Shown here in pieces: positions 4,794 to 11,425 of a stretch of DNA of 16,731 bases (position 1 is the stretch's first letter; each line of letters begins with the position of its first letter). The stretch lies in the NCBI GenBank assembly GCA_021818905.1, contig JAKASS010000018.1:1-16731 (forward strand), read 5' to 3'. The position numbers and the translations under genes are program-made. A model generated the notes under the pieces. The model made no database searches and was not told the DNA's origin. It saw only the letters and a list, made by a program, of their open reading frames with translations. The stretch is from Nanobdellota archaeon (GTDB lineage Archaea > Nanobdellota > Nanobdellia > Parvarchaeales > Parvarchaeaceae).

Positions 4794-6695
4794 TTATAAG
4801 CTACGGGTACGAGTGTTTTCTGAAAGCTCATTTATGAAAGTCTCAGTGTTAATGTTGTATTTTGTTTTTCCGTCCTTGCTTCTAACAGCTATTGTATTTG
4901 CAGCTTCTTCTTTGTCGCCCAAAACTATTAAGTATGGGATTTTCTTTAGCTGGCCTTCGCGTATTTTATAATCCAATGTAGAGTTACTTTCGTCAAGTTC
5001 AGCTCTTATTCCGTTTTCTATAAATTTAGAAAGCAATTTTTTACCATAATCATTGTTTCTTTCGGTTATCGTAACTATCCTAGCCTGCACAGGCGAAAGC
5101 CACACTGGTAATTCGCCGCCACTATTGGAAAGAATTATTCCCATGAATCTGCCTATCGAGCCCATTATAGATCTATGCAAAACTACTGGAACGTGTTCCT
5201 TATTGTCCGAACCGATATATTTTGCATCAAAACGGTTTGCTAGGTTGAAATCAACCTGAATTGTTGAAGCAGTGTAGGTCGGATTGGGTTTTCCAGTGAA
5301 ATCTAACACGTACGCGTCTATTTTTGGGCCATAAAATGCACCGTCGCCTTCCTTTACTTCATATTTATAACCGCTTTTTTCAAGAGCATTCCTTAATACA
5401 TTTTCAGCTTTGTTCCAGGCTTCTTCCGAACCTATTCGCTGCTCTGGTCTTGTAGCTAGGGTCATAAATGGCGTCAGTTTAAATGGCTTGTATATCTCTT
5501 TCAGCATTTCAAATATCATTCTAATCTCACTTTCGAGTTGCTCTTCTGTTACATAGATATGTGCATCATTCTGCTCAAGTATTCTAGTCCTAAAGAGCCC
5601 ATCAAGAGTGCCTTCAAGTTCATATCTGTGCAAAAAGCCGTAATCAGAAAGTCTTAAAGGCAAGTCCCTGTAACTACGGGTCTTAGAATTGAATACGATA
5701 GTAGAGAAAGGGCAGTTCATCGGTTTTAATGCATATTCCTCGTCTTCCAATGCGAATGGAGTTACTCTATACATGCTTTCATGATATTTTTCATAGTGTC
5801 CGCTAGTTTTCCATACTTCTGATTTTGCGATTATAGGGGTTATTATCTCTTTATAGCCAAACTTTCTATCGACTTCTCTCGCAAATCTTAATAATTCATT
5901 GTATACTATCGCTCCATTTGGCAAGAAAACGGGAGACCCGGGAGACATAGGGGATGTCTCAAATAGTTCAAGTTCTTTACCTATTTTTTTATGGTCGTGC
6001 TTTGATCGCTCGCCTTCGAATTTTGTATATTCTTCAAGCAAAGCCTTTGACGGAAATGATATTCCGTAAATCCTTGTCAATACTTCCCTTTTGCTGTCGC
6101 CTCGCCAATATGCCCCAGCGACTTTAAGCAGTTTGAAAGCTTTTAGATATCTAGTCGATGGGACATGTGGACCCCTGCAAATGTCGACAAAATCCCCGGT
6201 TTCGTAGACTGTTATAGGCGCTTCAGCTTCGTCAAGTATCTCTGTTTTGAACTTGTTTCCTTTGAATAAAGCTAGAGCTTCTTCCTTCGAGACTTCTTTT
6301 CTTGTGAACTTGCTGTCTTCTTCGACTATTTTTTTCATTTCTTTCTCTAGTTTCTCTAAGTCATTGTCACCTAGCTTTAGGTTATAAAAATCATAGTAAA
6401 ATCCTTCGCTTATCGCAGGTCCTAAAGTGAGTTGCGCTGCAGGATAAATACGTTTGACGGCAGCGGCCATAAGGTGGGCGCCCGAATGCCAAAACACTTC
6501 TTTTCCTTCTTTCGATTCAAACGTAAGAAATTCTATTTTTGTGTCTTTGTTTATTTTTCTCATCAAGTCGATCGGTCCAGAATCTATTTTAGCTGCAATG
6601 ACACCGCTTAATTGCGCGCCCAAAGCTTTTGCTATCTCTATCGGCGTTGCGCCGGTTTCAAATTTTTGCTTTTTGTCTCCGTAAACTATCTGCAT
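4794..6695 (-). CDS. thrS: Threonyl-tRNA synthetase, bacterial type
   Basis: Charges tRNA-Thr with threonine in the cytoplasm. The 633 residues follow the bacterial order: TGS domain (1-60); N2 editing domain with the HxxxH motif at H70 and H74 and the CxxxH motif at C173-RGP-H177, which hydrolyse Ser-tRNA-Thr; class II catalytic core (about 240-535) with MNCPFS (zinc cysteine), FRTRILEQNDAHIY, and motif 3 in HRSIMGSIGRFMGIILSNSGG; C-terminal anticodon domain from about residue 536. Many archaea instead use a ThrRS with an archaea-specific D-aminoacyl-tRNA deacylase-like editing domain, so this copy suggests ancient transfer from bacteria or a lineage trait. The start at 6695 fits a TATA-like element about 27 bases upstream. 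It is convergent with tRNA-Ser. Length and motifs look intact. Confidence 0.96.
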   Translation of the reverse strand: MQIVYGDKKQKFETGATPIEIAKALGAQLSGVIAAKIDSGPIDLMRKINKDTKIEFLTFESKEGKEVFWHSGAHLMAAAVKRIYPAAQLTLGPAISEGFYYDFYNLKLGDNDLEKLEKEMKKIVEEDSKFTRKEVSKEEALALFKGNKFKTEILDEAEAPITVYETGDFVDICRGPHVPSTRYLKAFKLLKVAGAYWRGDSKREVLTRIYGISFPSKALLEEYTKFEGERSKHDHKKIGKELELFETSPMSPGSPVFLPNGAIVYNELLRFAREVDRKFGYKEIITPIIAKSEVWKTSGHYEKYHESMYRVTPFALEDEEYALKPMNCPFSTIVFNSKTRSYRDLPLRLSDYGFLHRYELEGTLDGLFRTRILEQNDAHIYVTEEQLESEIRMIFEMLKEIYKPFKLTPFMTLATRPEQRIGSEEAWNKAENVLRNALEKSGYKYEVKEGDGAFYGPKIDAYVLDFTGKPNPTYTASTIQVDFNLANRFDAKYIGSDNKEHVPVVLHRSIMGSIGRFMGIILSNSGGELPVWLSPVQARIVTITERNNDYGKKLLSKFIENGIRAELDESNSTLDYKIREGQLKKIPYLIVLGDKEEAANTIAVRSKDGKTKYNINTETFINELSENTRTRSL

Positions 6696-6716
6696 AAATT
6701 ATATGTTATATCTTTA

Positions 6717-6726
6717 GAATAAAAAG
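6717..6726 (-). promoter_or_regulatory. TATA-like element for thrS
   Basis: Minus-strand CTTTTTATTC is centred about 27 bases before the thrS ATG. It is weaker than the other TATA boxes here. Confidence 0.4.
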
Positions 6727-6761
6727 CTTAATTTGTAAAATTAGATTTTGTATACGACTTG

Positions 6762-6772
6762 TAAAAATAAAA
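6762..6772 (+). promoter_or_regulatory. TATA box for the 6791 gene
   Basis: The AT-rich stretch TAAAAATAAAA is centred about 25 bases before the ATG at 6791. This spacing favours the ATG at 6791 over an in-frame TTG at 6779. Confidence 0.5.
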
Positions 6773-6790
6773 TATTAATTGTTATATACT

Positions 6791-7495
6791 ATGAATCTTT
6801 CTTATAAATATGATTTTATGAGAACACCAGACGAAAAAACAGCGCTTAGATTATCCTGTGGAAGAGATTTTAGTCTAGAGGACATACTTTACAACCACAC
6901 CGAATTGGATTCTAGGAATACGATACCGAAGGAAGGTGATATAATACCAGTTTTAGATGGGATATATCATATCGAAGTCGGCGAAAATTTAGAGAAAATT
7001 TGCACGGAAATGGCAAATTATGCCGACGGAACATTTGGCGTGCATAGGGTTCAGCATTTTATTAAGTTTATATCGAAATACATAATAGCAGACTATTCAG
7101 ATAGATTTAATTTTGAACTTTACAATGGCATAATTTTGGACCTTGGGAAACTTCTGGAGAGAGATGCAGTAAATTCGATGGATGCAGCCGTTTTGCTGAC
7201 TTTTATGATAAACAAGGATAAAACGCTAAAAGACGAGGGATTAACGGCGAGATTCGTCTCTGGCCACGCCATAAACTGGTTCGGAGAGATTAAACACAGT
7301 GTAACGGGAGTAAAATTAGATTATGCCGGTTGCACATCGTATCTAGCGATTCCAAACCTAAAAAAGTTTAAAGAAATTTTGGTTTCTCCACTCACTGCGA
7401 ATATGGATTTTAAATTTGTTGAGGCTTACGAAACAGGGACTCACAAGTTACTTATGTTTGGCGAATACAACCCGATCTTCAGAAAGACAGTTTGA
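6791..7495 (+). CDS. Protein of unknown function, weak transglutaminase-like pattern
   Basis: A 234-residue soluble protein. I chose the ATG at 6791 because the TATA spacing gives a leaderless start there. No confident family is recognised. The stretch from about residue 124 to 180 loosely follows the transglutaminase-like core: N128-S129-M-DAAVLLTFMI where a Cys-containing helix would be, then EGLTARFVSGHA, then GEIKH followed by KLDYAG where the His and Asp would fall. The nucleophile position would be Ser or Asn, so even if related it would be non-catalytic in the usual way. Its TGA overlaps the ATG of the ITPase gene (TGATG at 7493-7497), indicating an operon and possibly a nucleotide-related role; that is inference. 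Confidence 0.55.
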   Translation: MNLSYKYDFMRTPDEKTALRLSCGRDFSLEDILYNHTELDSRNTIPKEGDIIPVLDGIYHIEVGENLEKICTEMANYADGTFGVHRVQHFIKFISKYIIADYSDRFNFELYNGIILDLGKLLERDAVNSMDAAVLLTFMINKDKTLKDEGLTARFVSGHAINWFGEIKHSVTGVKLDYAGCTSYLAIPNLKKFKEILVSPLTANMDFKFVEAYETGTHKLLMFGEYNPIFRKTV

Positions 7496-8040
7496 TGATG
7501 GAAATCGCCTATATCACCGGAAATGAGATGAAGTTTAATGAAGCAAAACAGATTCTTAGTAACATAAACTGGGTCAAAGCCGATTTGCCCGAGATACAGT
7601 CTCTTGATCCAAAAGAAGTTATAATGGCCAAGGTAAAAGAGGCCATGGAATACAGAAGGACATTTATAGTTGAAGATATCTCGCTGCATCTAAATTGCAT
7701 TAAGGGACTTCCAGGTCCGCTTATAAAATGGTTTCTTTCCTCTATAGGGACGGAAGGAATATACGAACTTGTAGATAGATATGGAGATTTTAAAGCCAAA
7801 GCTATCTGTAGCGTATGTTATGCAAAAGACGAAAACGAACTTTTCTTTTTCGAAGGCGAAGTTGATGGCGAGATAGTAAAACCAGATTTAAATTCCAATT
7901 TTTCTTGGAATTCACTTTTTAAACCGATCTGTTCTGAAAAGTCATTGTCATCTTTAAGTGCGGAAGAAAGGAACAAGATAAGTCCACGAGGTATAGCTTT
8001 AAAGAAGCTTTCGGGATTTCTAAGAAGTCAAGCTAAATAA
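7495..8040 (+). CDS. Inosine/xanthosine triphosphate pyrophosphatase (HAM1/ITPA family), eukaryote-like
   Basis: Family members hydrolyse non-canonical ITP, dITP and XTP to monophosphates, keeping them out of RNA and DNA. The 181 residues contain ITGNEMKFNEAK (7-18, phosphate binding), VEDISL (59-64, with E60 and D61 of the metal site) and GLPGPLIKWFLSSIG (71-85), which resembles human ITPA (GLPGPYIKWFLEKLG) more than bacterial RdgB. The base-recognition region differs from the family: FSWN (136-139) where FxWD is usual, and SPR (163-165) where SHR is nearly invariant. The specificity or activity may therefore be altered. Start at 7495 overlaps the upstream stop; ATG at 7498 is equally possible. 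The gene ends one base from the convergent malate dehydrogenase stop. Confidence 0.85.
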   Translation: MMEIAYITGNEMKFNEAKQILSNINWVKADLPEIQSLDPKEVIMAKVKEAMEYRRTFIVEDISLHLNCIKGLPGPLIKWFLSSIGTEGIYELVDRYGDFKAKAICSVCYAKDENELFFFEGEVDGEIVKPDLNSNFSWNSLFKPICSEKSLSSLSAEERNKISPRGIALKKLSGFLRSQAK

Positions 8041-8041
8041 A

Positions 8042-8956
8042 TTATTTTAGATTTTTAGTTAACTCTTTATATTCATTATACATCTTATCAACAGCGGCAT
8101 TTAGTAGACGAAGATCCTCTTCTGATAAGGATTTTTCCAATGAAGGGCCTATCTTATTTCCCACTATTGTCGGTCTGCTTACGTGTAGGGTCTCGTCTTT
8201 ATACTTGATGGGCGCAGCAATGCTCATTACACGATTCTCGTTTGCAGCTACGGCCACGATTATGTCCCTCATTGATGTTGCTGGACCCCAAGACGTGCCG
8301 CCGAGGACCGCGATGACCTGGGCAGCGACATCTTTTACATAATTAGTAACTTCGTCTCTTGTAAGTTTACCTTTTGCGGCTTCATCAAAAGGTACATTGT
8401 TAATGGTTACCGTGTCCCAAAAGATTGAGAGACCTTCACCATGTTCTCCGCCAGCAAAGCCATCTACGACATCAACAGGAACACCTAGTCTTTCGGCTAT
8501 AAATGATCTCAGCCGCATGTTTTCCACCTGAGCGCCAGAGCTTATAGTAAATCGATTAGAATATTTCATGAACACGGATGCCATCTGATCAACTGGATTA
8601 GTTACTATAATAAAAAGAGCTTTCGGGTTGTTTCGCGGCAAAGTTTTTGCGAATTCTATCATTATTTTGGCATTGTCATTGAAAACATCAGTCCTGTTCT
8701 GATTCGCTTGCCTTGGCTTTCCTGCGCTGATTAACACTATATCGGCGTCTTTTACTTCGTCTATCGAATTCGTCGCCAGTATTTTTGTATTTATTTTTGC
8801 GCTTGCGAGAGCGTGCATCAATTCGTCTTTGAACCTTTGTGGTAAGTCGGGAACTATATCGAATACTATCGCTTTGTCGATGGCTCCAGATAAAAGTGTA
8901 GAATATATTATCGTCTGGCCTATCCTCCCGGCCCCGATAAAAGCAACCTTGGTCAT
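8042..8956 (-). CDS. mdh: Malate/lactate dehydrogenase family protein, probably malate dehydrogenase
   Basis: Catalyses NAD-linked interconversion of malate and oxaloacetate (or lactate and pyruvate in relatives). In 304 residues: Rossmann GAGRIG (8-13), D33 at the end of the second strand (favours NAD over NADP), SAGKPRQANQNR with R82 where malate enzymes have Arg and lactate enzymes Gln, TNPVD (119-123), and catalytic H172 in GEHGEG. The residue pairing with the histidine, normally Asp in D-S-x-R, is E145 in ENMR. I start at 8956 (MTKVAFIGAG) because a TATA box lies about 28 bases upstream; a 15-residue longer start would lie upstream of that promoter. Divergent from the reductase gene at 9078. 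Confidence 0.88.
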   Translation of the reverse strand: MTKVAFIGAGRIGQTIIYSTLLSGAIDKAIVFDIVPDLPQRFKDELMHALASAKINTKILATNSIDEVKDADIVLISAGKPRQANQNRTDVFNDNAKIMIEFAKTLPRNNPKALFIIVTNPVDQMASVFMKYSNRFTISSGAQVENMRLRSFIAERLGVPVDVVDGFAGGEHGEGLSIFWDTVTINNVPFDEAAKGKLTRDEVTNYVKDVAAQVIAVLGGTSWGPATSMRDIIVAVAANENRVMSIAAPIKYKDETLHVSRPTIVGNKIGPSLEKSLSEEDLRLLNAAVDKMYNEYKELTKNLK

Positions 8957-8978
8957 ACTTATGTAAGTTCCACAAGCT

Positions 8979-8989
8979 ATTAATATTTT
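8979..8989 (-). promoter_or_regulatory. TATA box for mdh
   Basis: Minus-strand AAAAATATTAA lies about 27 bases before the ATG at 8956 and decides the start choice for that gene. Confidence 0.5.
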
Positions 8990-9048
8990 TTTAAAGCGCA
9001 AGCAAAAACAAAGAATTATAAGTAATACAAGTAAATTATAGTATATCC

Positions 9049-9056
9049 TAAAAATA
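9049..9056 (+). promoter_or_regulatory. TATA box for the ferredoxin reductase gene
   Basis: TAAAAATA is centred about 26 bases before the ATG at 9078, predicting a leaderless mRNA. Confidence 0.5.
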
Positions 9057-9077
9057 AAGAAATCTTATTTTAGATAC

Positions 9078-10073
9078 ATGGAAGAACACGATTTAGGGAT
9101 AATTGGCGCGGGGCCGACAGGTCTTTTTGCGACTTTTTGTGCCGGGCTAAGAGAGATCAATAGTATAACCTTAGAGGGGCTAGAGACTACGGGGGGTCAA
9201 ATACTTAAATTTTATCCTGTGAAAAATGTACTGGATGTAGAAGGCATACCTGAAATAAAAGGGATAGACTTAGCGAATGCCCTCCTTAAACAGGCACAAC
9301 TTTTCAAAAATAAAATAGTTTTGAATTCCAAGGTTACTGATATAAAAAAGAACCAAGATGGAAGGTTCATTTTAGAAGTAAATGGACAAGATATGTACCG
9401 GGTAAGAGCCATATTAATGTGCAGCGGCATAGGTTCCTTAGTCCCGACAAAGCTTAACATAGACGGGGAGACAAAATACGACGAGCGCGGAGTTTATTAT
9501 ACCGTAAGCAAAACCGAACCATTTGCTAATAAAACGGTTGCTGTAATTGGGGGCGGAGATTCAGGTTTCGATTGGGCCAACCAGATAGTGTCCGTATCAA
9601 AGAAGATATACATCGTCGAGTACATGCCGGTCCTTAAAGCGTTGGAGAGGTCTGTTAGCGACCTGATGAACACTGGAAAAGGCGAAATAGTACTTAATAC
9701 TGCAATAAAAGAAGTAATCGGAGATGGCGATAAGGTCACCGGCATAAAAATAATGGACAGGAAAGACGATTCGGTCCGAACCCTTCCGATAGATGCGCTA
9801 ATAGTTGCTATAGGGCACAAAGCGGAAACAAATTCTTTCAAGTCGACTAAATTTGACGTATTGATGAATAAATTAAAGGTTGATGATGGATATCAAACCA
9901 GCGTATCGGGGGTATACGCTAGCGGAGACGTATCGATTTCTGGTAACAAGCCTAAAGTCGGTCTTCTCGCAGTCGGCGGGGCAGAAGCTTACGAGGCAAT
10001 AAACAACATAAAAAAATTCTTAAATCCGGAAGCCTCAACTTTTGGTGAACATAGCACAAACATAAAGCTATAA
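9078..10073 (+). CDS. Thioredoxin reductase-like ferredoxin-NAD(P) reductase (FNR type 2)
   Basis: A 331-residue flavoprotein matching the YumC-type FNR length. FAD binding: GAGPTG (10-15) and GGQILKFYPVK (39-49), and C-terminal SGD (282-284). NAD(P) binding: IGGGDSGFDWA (157-167). The CxxC of thioredoxin reductases is absent; the corresponding segment is YYTVSKTEPFANK, so electrons are expected to pass to ferredoxin rather than thioredoxin. The HRRxxFR motif that reads the 2'-phosphate of NADPH is replaced by E181-Y-M-P, suggesting NADH or mixed use. The C-terminal HSTNIKL resembles the tail that stacks on the flavin in this family. Leaderless start at 9078; divergent from mdh, convergent with tRNA-Pro. 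Confidence 0.9.
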   Translation: MEEHDLGIIGAGPTGLFATFCAGLREINSITLEGLETTGGQILKFYPVKNVLDVEGIPEIKGIDLANALLKQAQLFKNKIVLNSKVTDIKKNQDGRFILEVNGQDMYRVRAILMCSGIGSLVPTKLNIDGETKYDERGVYYTVSKTEPFANKTVAVIGGGDSGFDWANQIVSVSKKIYIVEYMPVLKALERSVSDLMNTGKGEIVLNTAIKEVIGDGDKVTGIKIMDRKDDSVRTLPIDALIVAIGHKAETNSFKSTKFDVLMNKLKVDDGYQTSVSGVYASGDVSISGNKPKVGLLAVGGAEAYEAINNIKKFLNPEASTFGEHSTNIKL

Positions 10074-10112
10074 AATTTTCTTAGCCGCTATTTTTACGCT
10101 AATAATCTTAAG

Positions 10113-10187
10113 TGGGGCAGCTGGGATTTGAACCCAGGACATCGAGAGCCCTAGTCTCGCATCATAACCAAGCTAGATCACCGCCCC
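10113..10187 (-). tRNA. tRNA-Pro(AGG)
   Basis: A complete 75-base class I tRNA folds on the minus strand: acceptor GGGGCGG/CTGCCCC with one G-U pair, D arm ATC/GAT with AGCTTGGTTA loop, anticodon stem CGAGA/TCTCG around loop CTAGGGC, five-base variable loop, T arm CTGGG-TTCAAAT-CCCAG, A73, no encoded CCA. The anticodon (plus-strand 10150-10152, CCT) reads AGG, proline. A34 is very rare in archaea, which normally use GGG for these codons. It starts 15 bases after the stop of the same-strand mini-pilin gene and may share its transcript. Confidence 0.93.
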
Positions 10188-10202
10188 ACACCATAAAGAA
10201 AC

Positions 10203-10382
10203 TCAAGGGACTGTAATGTTAGGGGTCTTTGTCACATTGGTTAAACTACCTATTGGAGTGATTATCCCGCTTTTTATTAGAAAGAGTATTACAACAAGCA
10301 GTGCAAGTGCTATTACTATCAGGATTATTATCTCCAAACCAAGTGAAATCGCACCTTTTTTCTCAGATCTTAAACCGGGCAT
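10203..10382 (-). CDS. Minimal type IV pilin-like protein (59 residues)
   Basis: A 59-residue gene. It begins MPGLRSEKKG followed by AISLGLEIIILIVIALALL, a class III signal with predicted cleavage after G10 and a hydrophobic helix of about 26 residues with Glu at +7 of the mature form. The mature protein would be that helix plus a ~23-residue tail (KSGIITPIGS...), with no head domain. The helix closely resembles that of the 163-residue pilin-like protein at 10899-11390 (shared GAISLGL and LILIVIAL). A TATA box about 24-27 bases before the ATG at 10382 and an intact frame argue against a chance ORF or a dead remnant. Directly followed by tRNA-Pro. Confidence 0.7.
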   Translation of the reverse strand: MPGLRSEKKGAISLGLEIIILIVIALALLVVILFLIKSGIITPIGSLTNVTKTPNITVP

Positions 10383-10399
10383 ATAAAATTTTGTTTTGT

Positions 10400-10412
10400 G
10401 TATAATTTATAC
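10400..10412. promoter_or_regulatory. Palindromic TATA element between divergent genes
   Basis: GTATAATTTATAC is a palindrome with a one-base centre. Read on the minus strand it supplies the TATA box of the mini-pilin gene (ATG 10382). The plus-strand gene at 10488 is too far away and uses its own element near 10461. Confidence 0.5.
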
Positions 10413-10458
10413 TTTTAGCGTCTCCGCCGAGAAGCAGATATGCGTATAAGATAAAAGG

Positions 10459-10469
10459 CTTAGATATTT
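10459..10469 (+). promoter_or_regulatory. TATA box for the 10488 gene
   Basis: CTTAGATATTT-type AT-rich element centred about 24-27 bases before the ATG at 10488. Confidence 0.4.
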
Positions 10470-10487
10470 AGTTCTCTTAAAACTCAT

Positions 10488-10889
10488 ATGCCAAAGAGAA
10501 ATTCGAAGCATCCGCACAAGTATTTGCCTTCTAGGAAATTAGCGGAAGCCAGGCATCTAGCAGCGATTAAGAAATCCTCATCAGAAAAAGACTTGCATCA
10601 CATGATAAGACTTATAGGTGCGCTTTTCCCATTGCATCAAGATAAGAATACTAAACAAGCTTTAGAACTGCTCTCCGAGCTTTCTCAAAGAAAAGGCTTC
10701 AAGAGCCTTTATGGCCTTCTGCAGGGCCTCCTTGCGGAGGATATAAGTCCAAGCAGATTAGAAAAGGCCTCTGAGACGGTCGTAAAGATGTTTAAGGCCG
10801 AATCTGGCGTAGATCTGTTTGCTAAATTGCCTGGAAAGTCTAATAGAAAACACAAGCAAAATGCCGGTGGATTTTTTCAGGGGCTATAA
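10488..10889 (+). CDS. Basic helical protein of unknown function
   Basis: A 133-residue protein with no membrane segment. The N-terminus (MPKRNSKHPHKYLPSRK) and C-terminus (GKSNRKHKQ) are very basic and His-rich; the middle looks all-helical with Leu-rich repeats of hydrophobic spacing (ALELLSELSQRKGFKSLYGLLQGLL). This charge layout is typical of nucleic-acid-binding or ribosome-associated proteins but no family is recognised. Placed between two pilin-like genes on the other strand; its stop is 9 bases from the stop of the convergent gene. Confidence 0.6.
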   Translation: MPKRNSKHPHKYLPSRKLAEARHLAAIKKSSSEKDLHHMIRLIGALFPLHQDKNTKQALELLSELSQRKGFKSLYGLLQGLLAEDISPSRLEKASETVVKMFKAESGVDLFAKLPGKSNRKHKQNAGGFFQGL

Positions 10890-10898
10890 TTCTAATTT

Positions 10899-11390
10899 TT
10901 AAGTGCAACTAAAGTAGTATATGATTTTAGTTTCGCTTGTCTCCGCATATGCTGATCCGTTGATGCGTGTAGGGCCGTGCCCGGAAGATACATTAGAACA
11001 AAGAAAACCGCTCCCATTTTCGTCTACGTCATAAGCAGTATATGAATAATTGCCCGGGATATCGCTGAATGTTAGCGTTGTGGTCGCAGAGCCGGAGAGG
11101 TTTTGGCCGTTATAATCGATTGCCCACGTATACCCTCCATTCGTCGATGTGAACGGCGCACATTTGGAAGTTAAACAGGAGTATGCTATGAAGTTGGTAG
11201 TAGCAGTTCCACCTATGCCACTTGTACTGCCGCTTGCACCGCTTATCAATTTAGCGAAGTAATCAAAACCTCCTACGATGTAAGTTCTTAATGCATTTGA
11301 CAGCACTATCAATACGACTAAGGCGATCACTATTAGTATAAGAACGGTGAGGCCTAAGCTTATCGCACCGCGCTTTGAATCCAAGACCAT
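10899..11390 (-). CDS. Type IV pilin-like surface protein with an Ig-like head
   Basis: A 163-residue protein. MVLDSKRG is followed by AISLGLTVLILIVIALVV: a class III signal with predicted cleavage after G8 and a helix to about residue 31. After a Gly/Ser-rich linker (50-62) the head shows YTWAIDYNGQNLSGS...LTFSDIPGNYSYTAYDV, the W-x-(V/I)-x-x-x-G ... F ... G-x-Y-x-Y pattern of beta-sandwich domains repeated in surface proteins of acidophilic and thermophilic archaea. Cysteines at 72, 77, 131 and 162. I chose the ATG at 11390 because a TATA box lies about 26 bases upstream; an 18-residue longer start would spoil the signal peptide. Probably a pilus subunit or adhesin. Confidence 0.72.
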   Translation of the reverse strand: MVLDSKRGAISLGLTVLILIVIALVVLIVLSNALRTYIVGGFDYFAKLISGASGSTSGIGGTATTNFIAYSCLTSKCAPFTSTNGGYTWAIDYNGQNLSGSATTTLTFSDIPGNYSYTAYDVDENGSGFLCSNVSSGHGPTRINGSAYAETSETKIIYYFSCT

Positions 11391-11410
11391 AATATTGATT
11401 ATCCAACGAT

Positions 11411-11420
11411 ATATTAAAAT
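11411..11420 (-). promoter_or_regulatory. TATA box for the 11390 pilin-like gene
   Basis: Minus-strand ATTTTAATAT lies about 26 bases before the ATG at 11390 and decides that start; it sits in the short gap after the methyltransferase gene. Confidence 0.55.
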
Positions 11421-11425
11421 GCGAT

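Noticed and set aside
8957-9001. 15-residue N-terminal extension of malate dehydrogenase
   Set aside because: The TATA box of mdh lies inside it and the extension would displace the Rossmann strand from its normal position at the N-terminus.
10148-10153. Reading the tRNA-Pro loop as CTA (amber suppressor/pyrrolysine)
   Set aside because: The five-pair stem fixes the seven-base loop, so U33 precedes AGG; CTA would need a shifted stem that does not pair.
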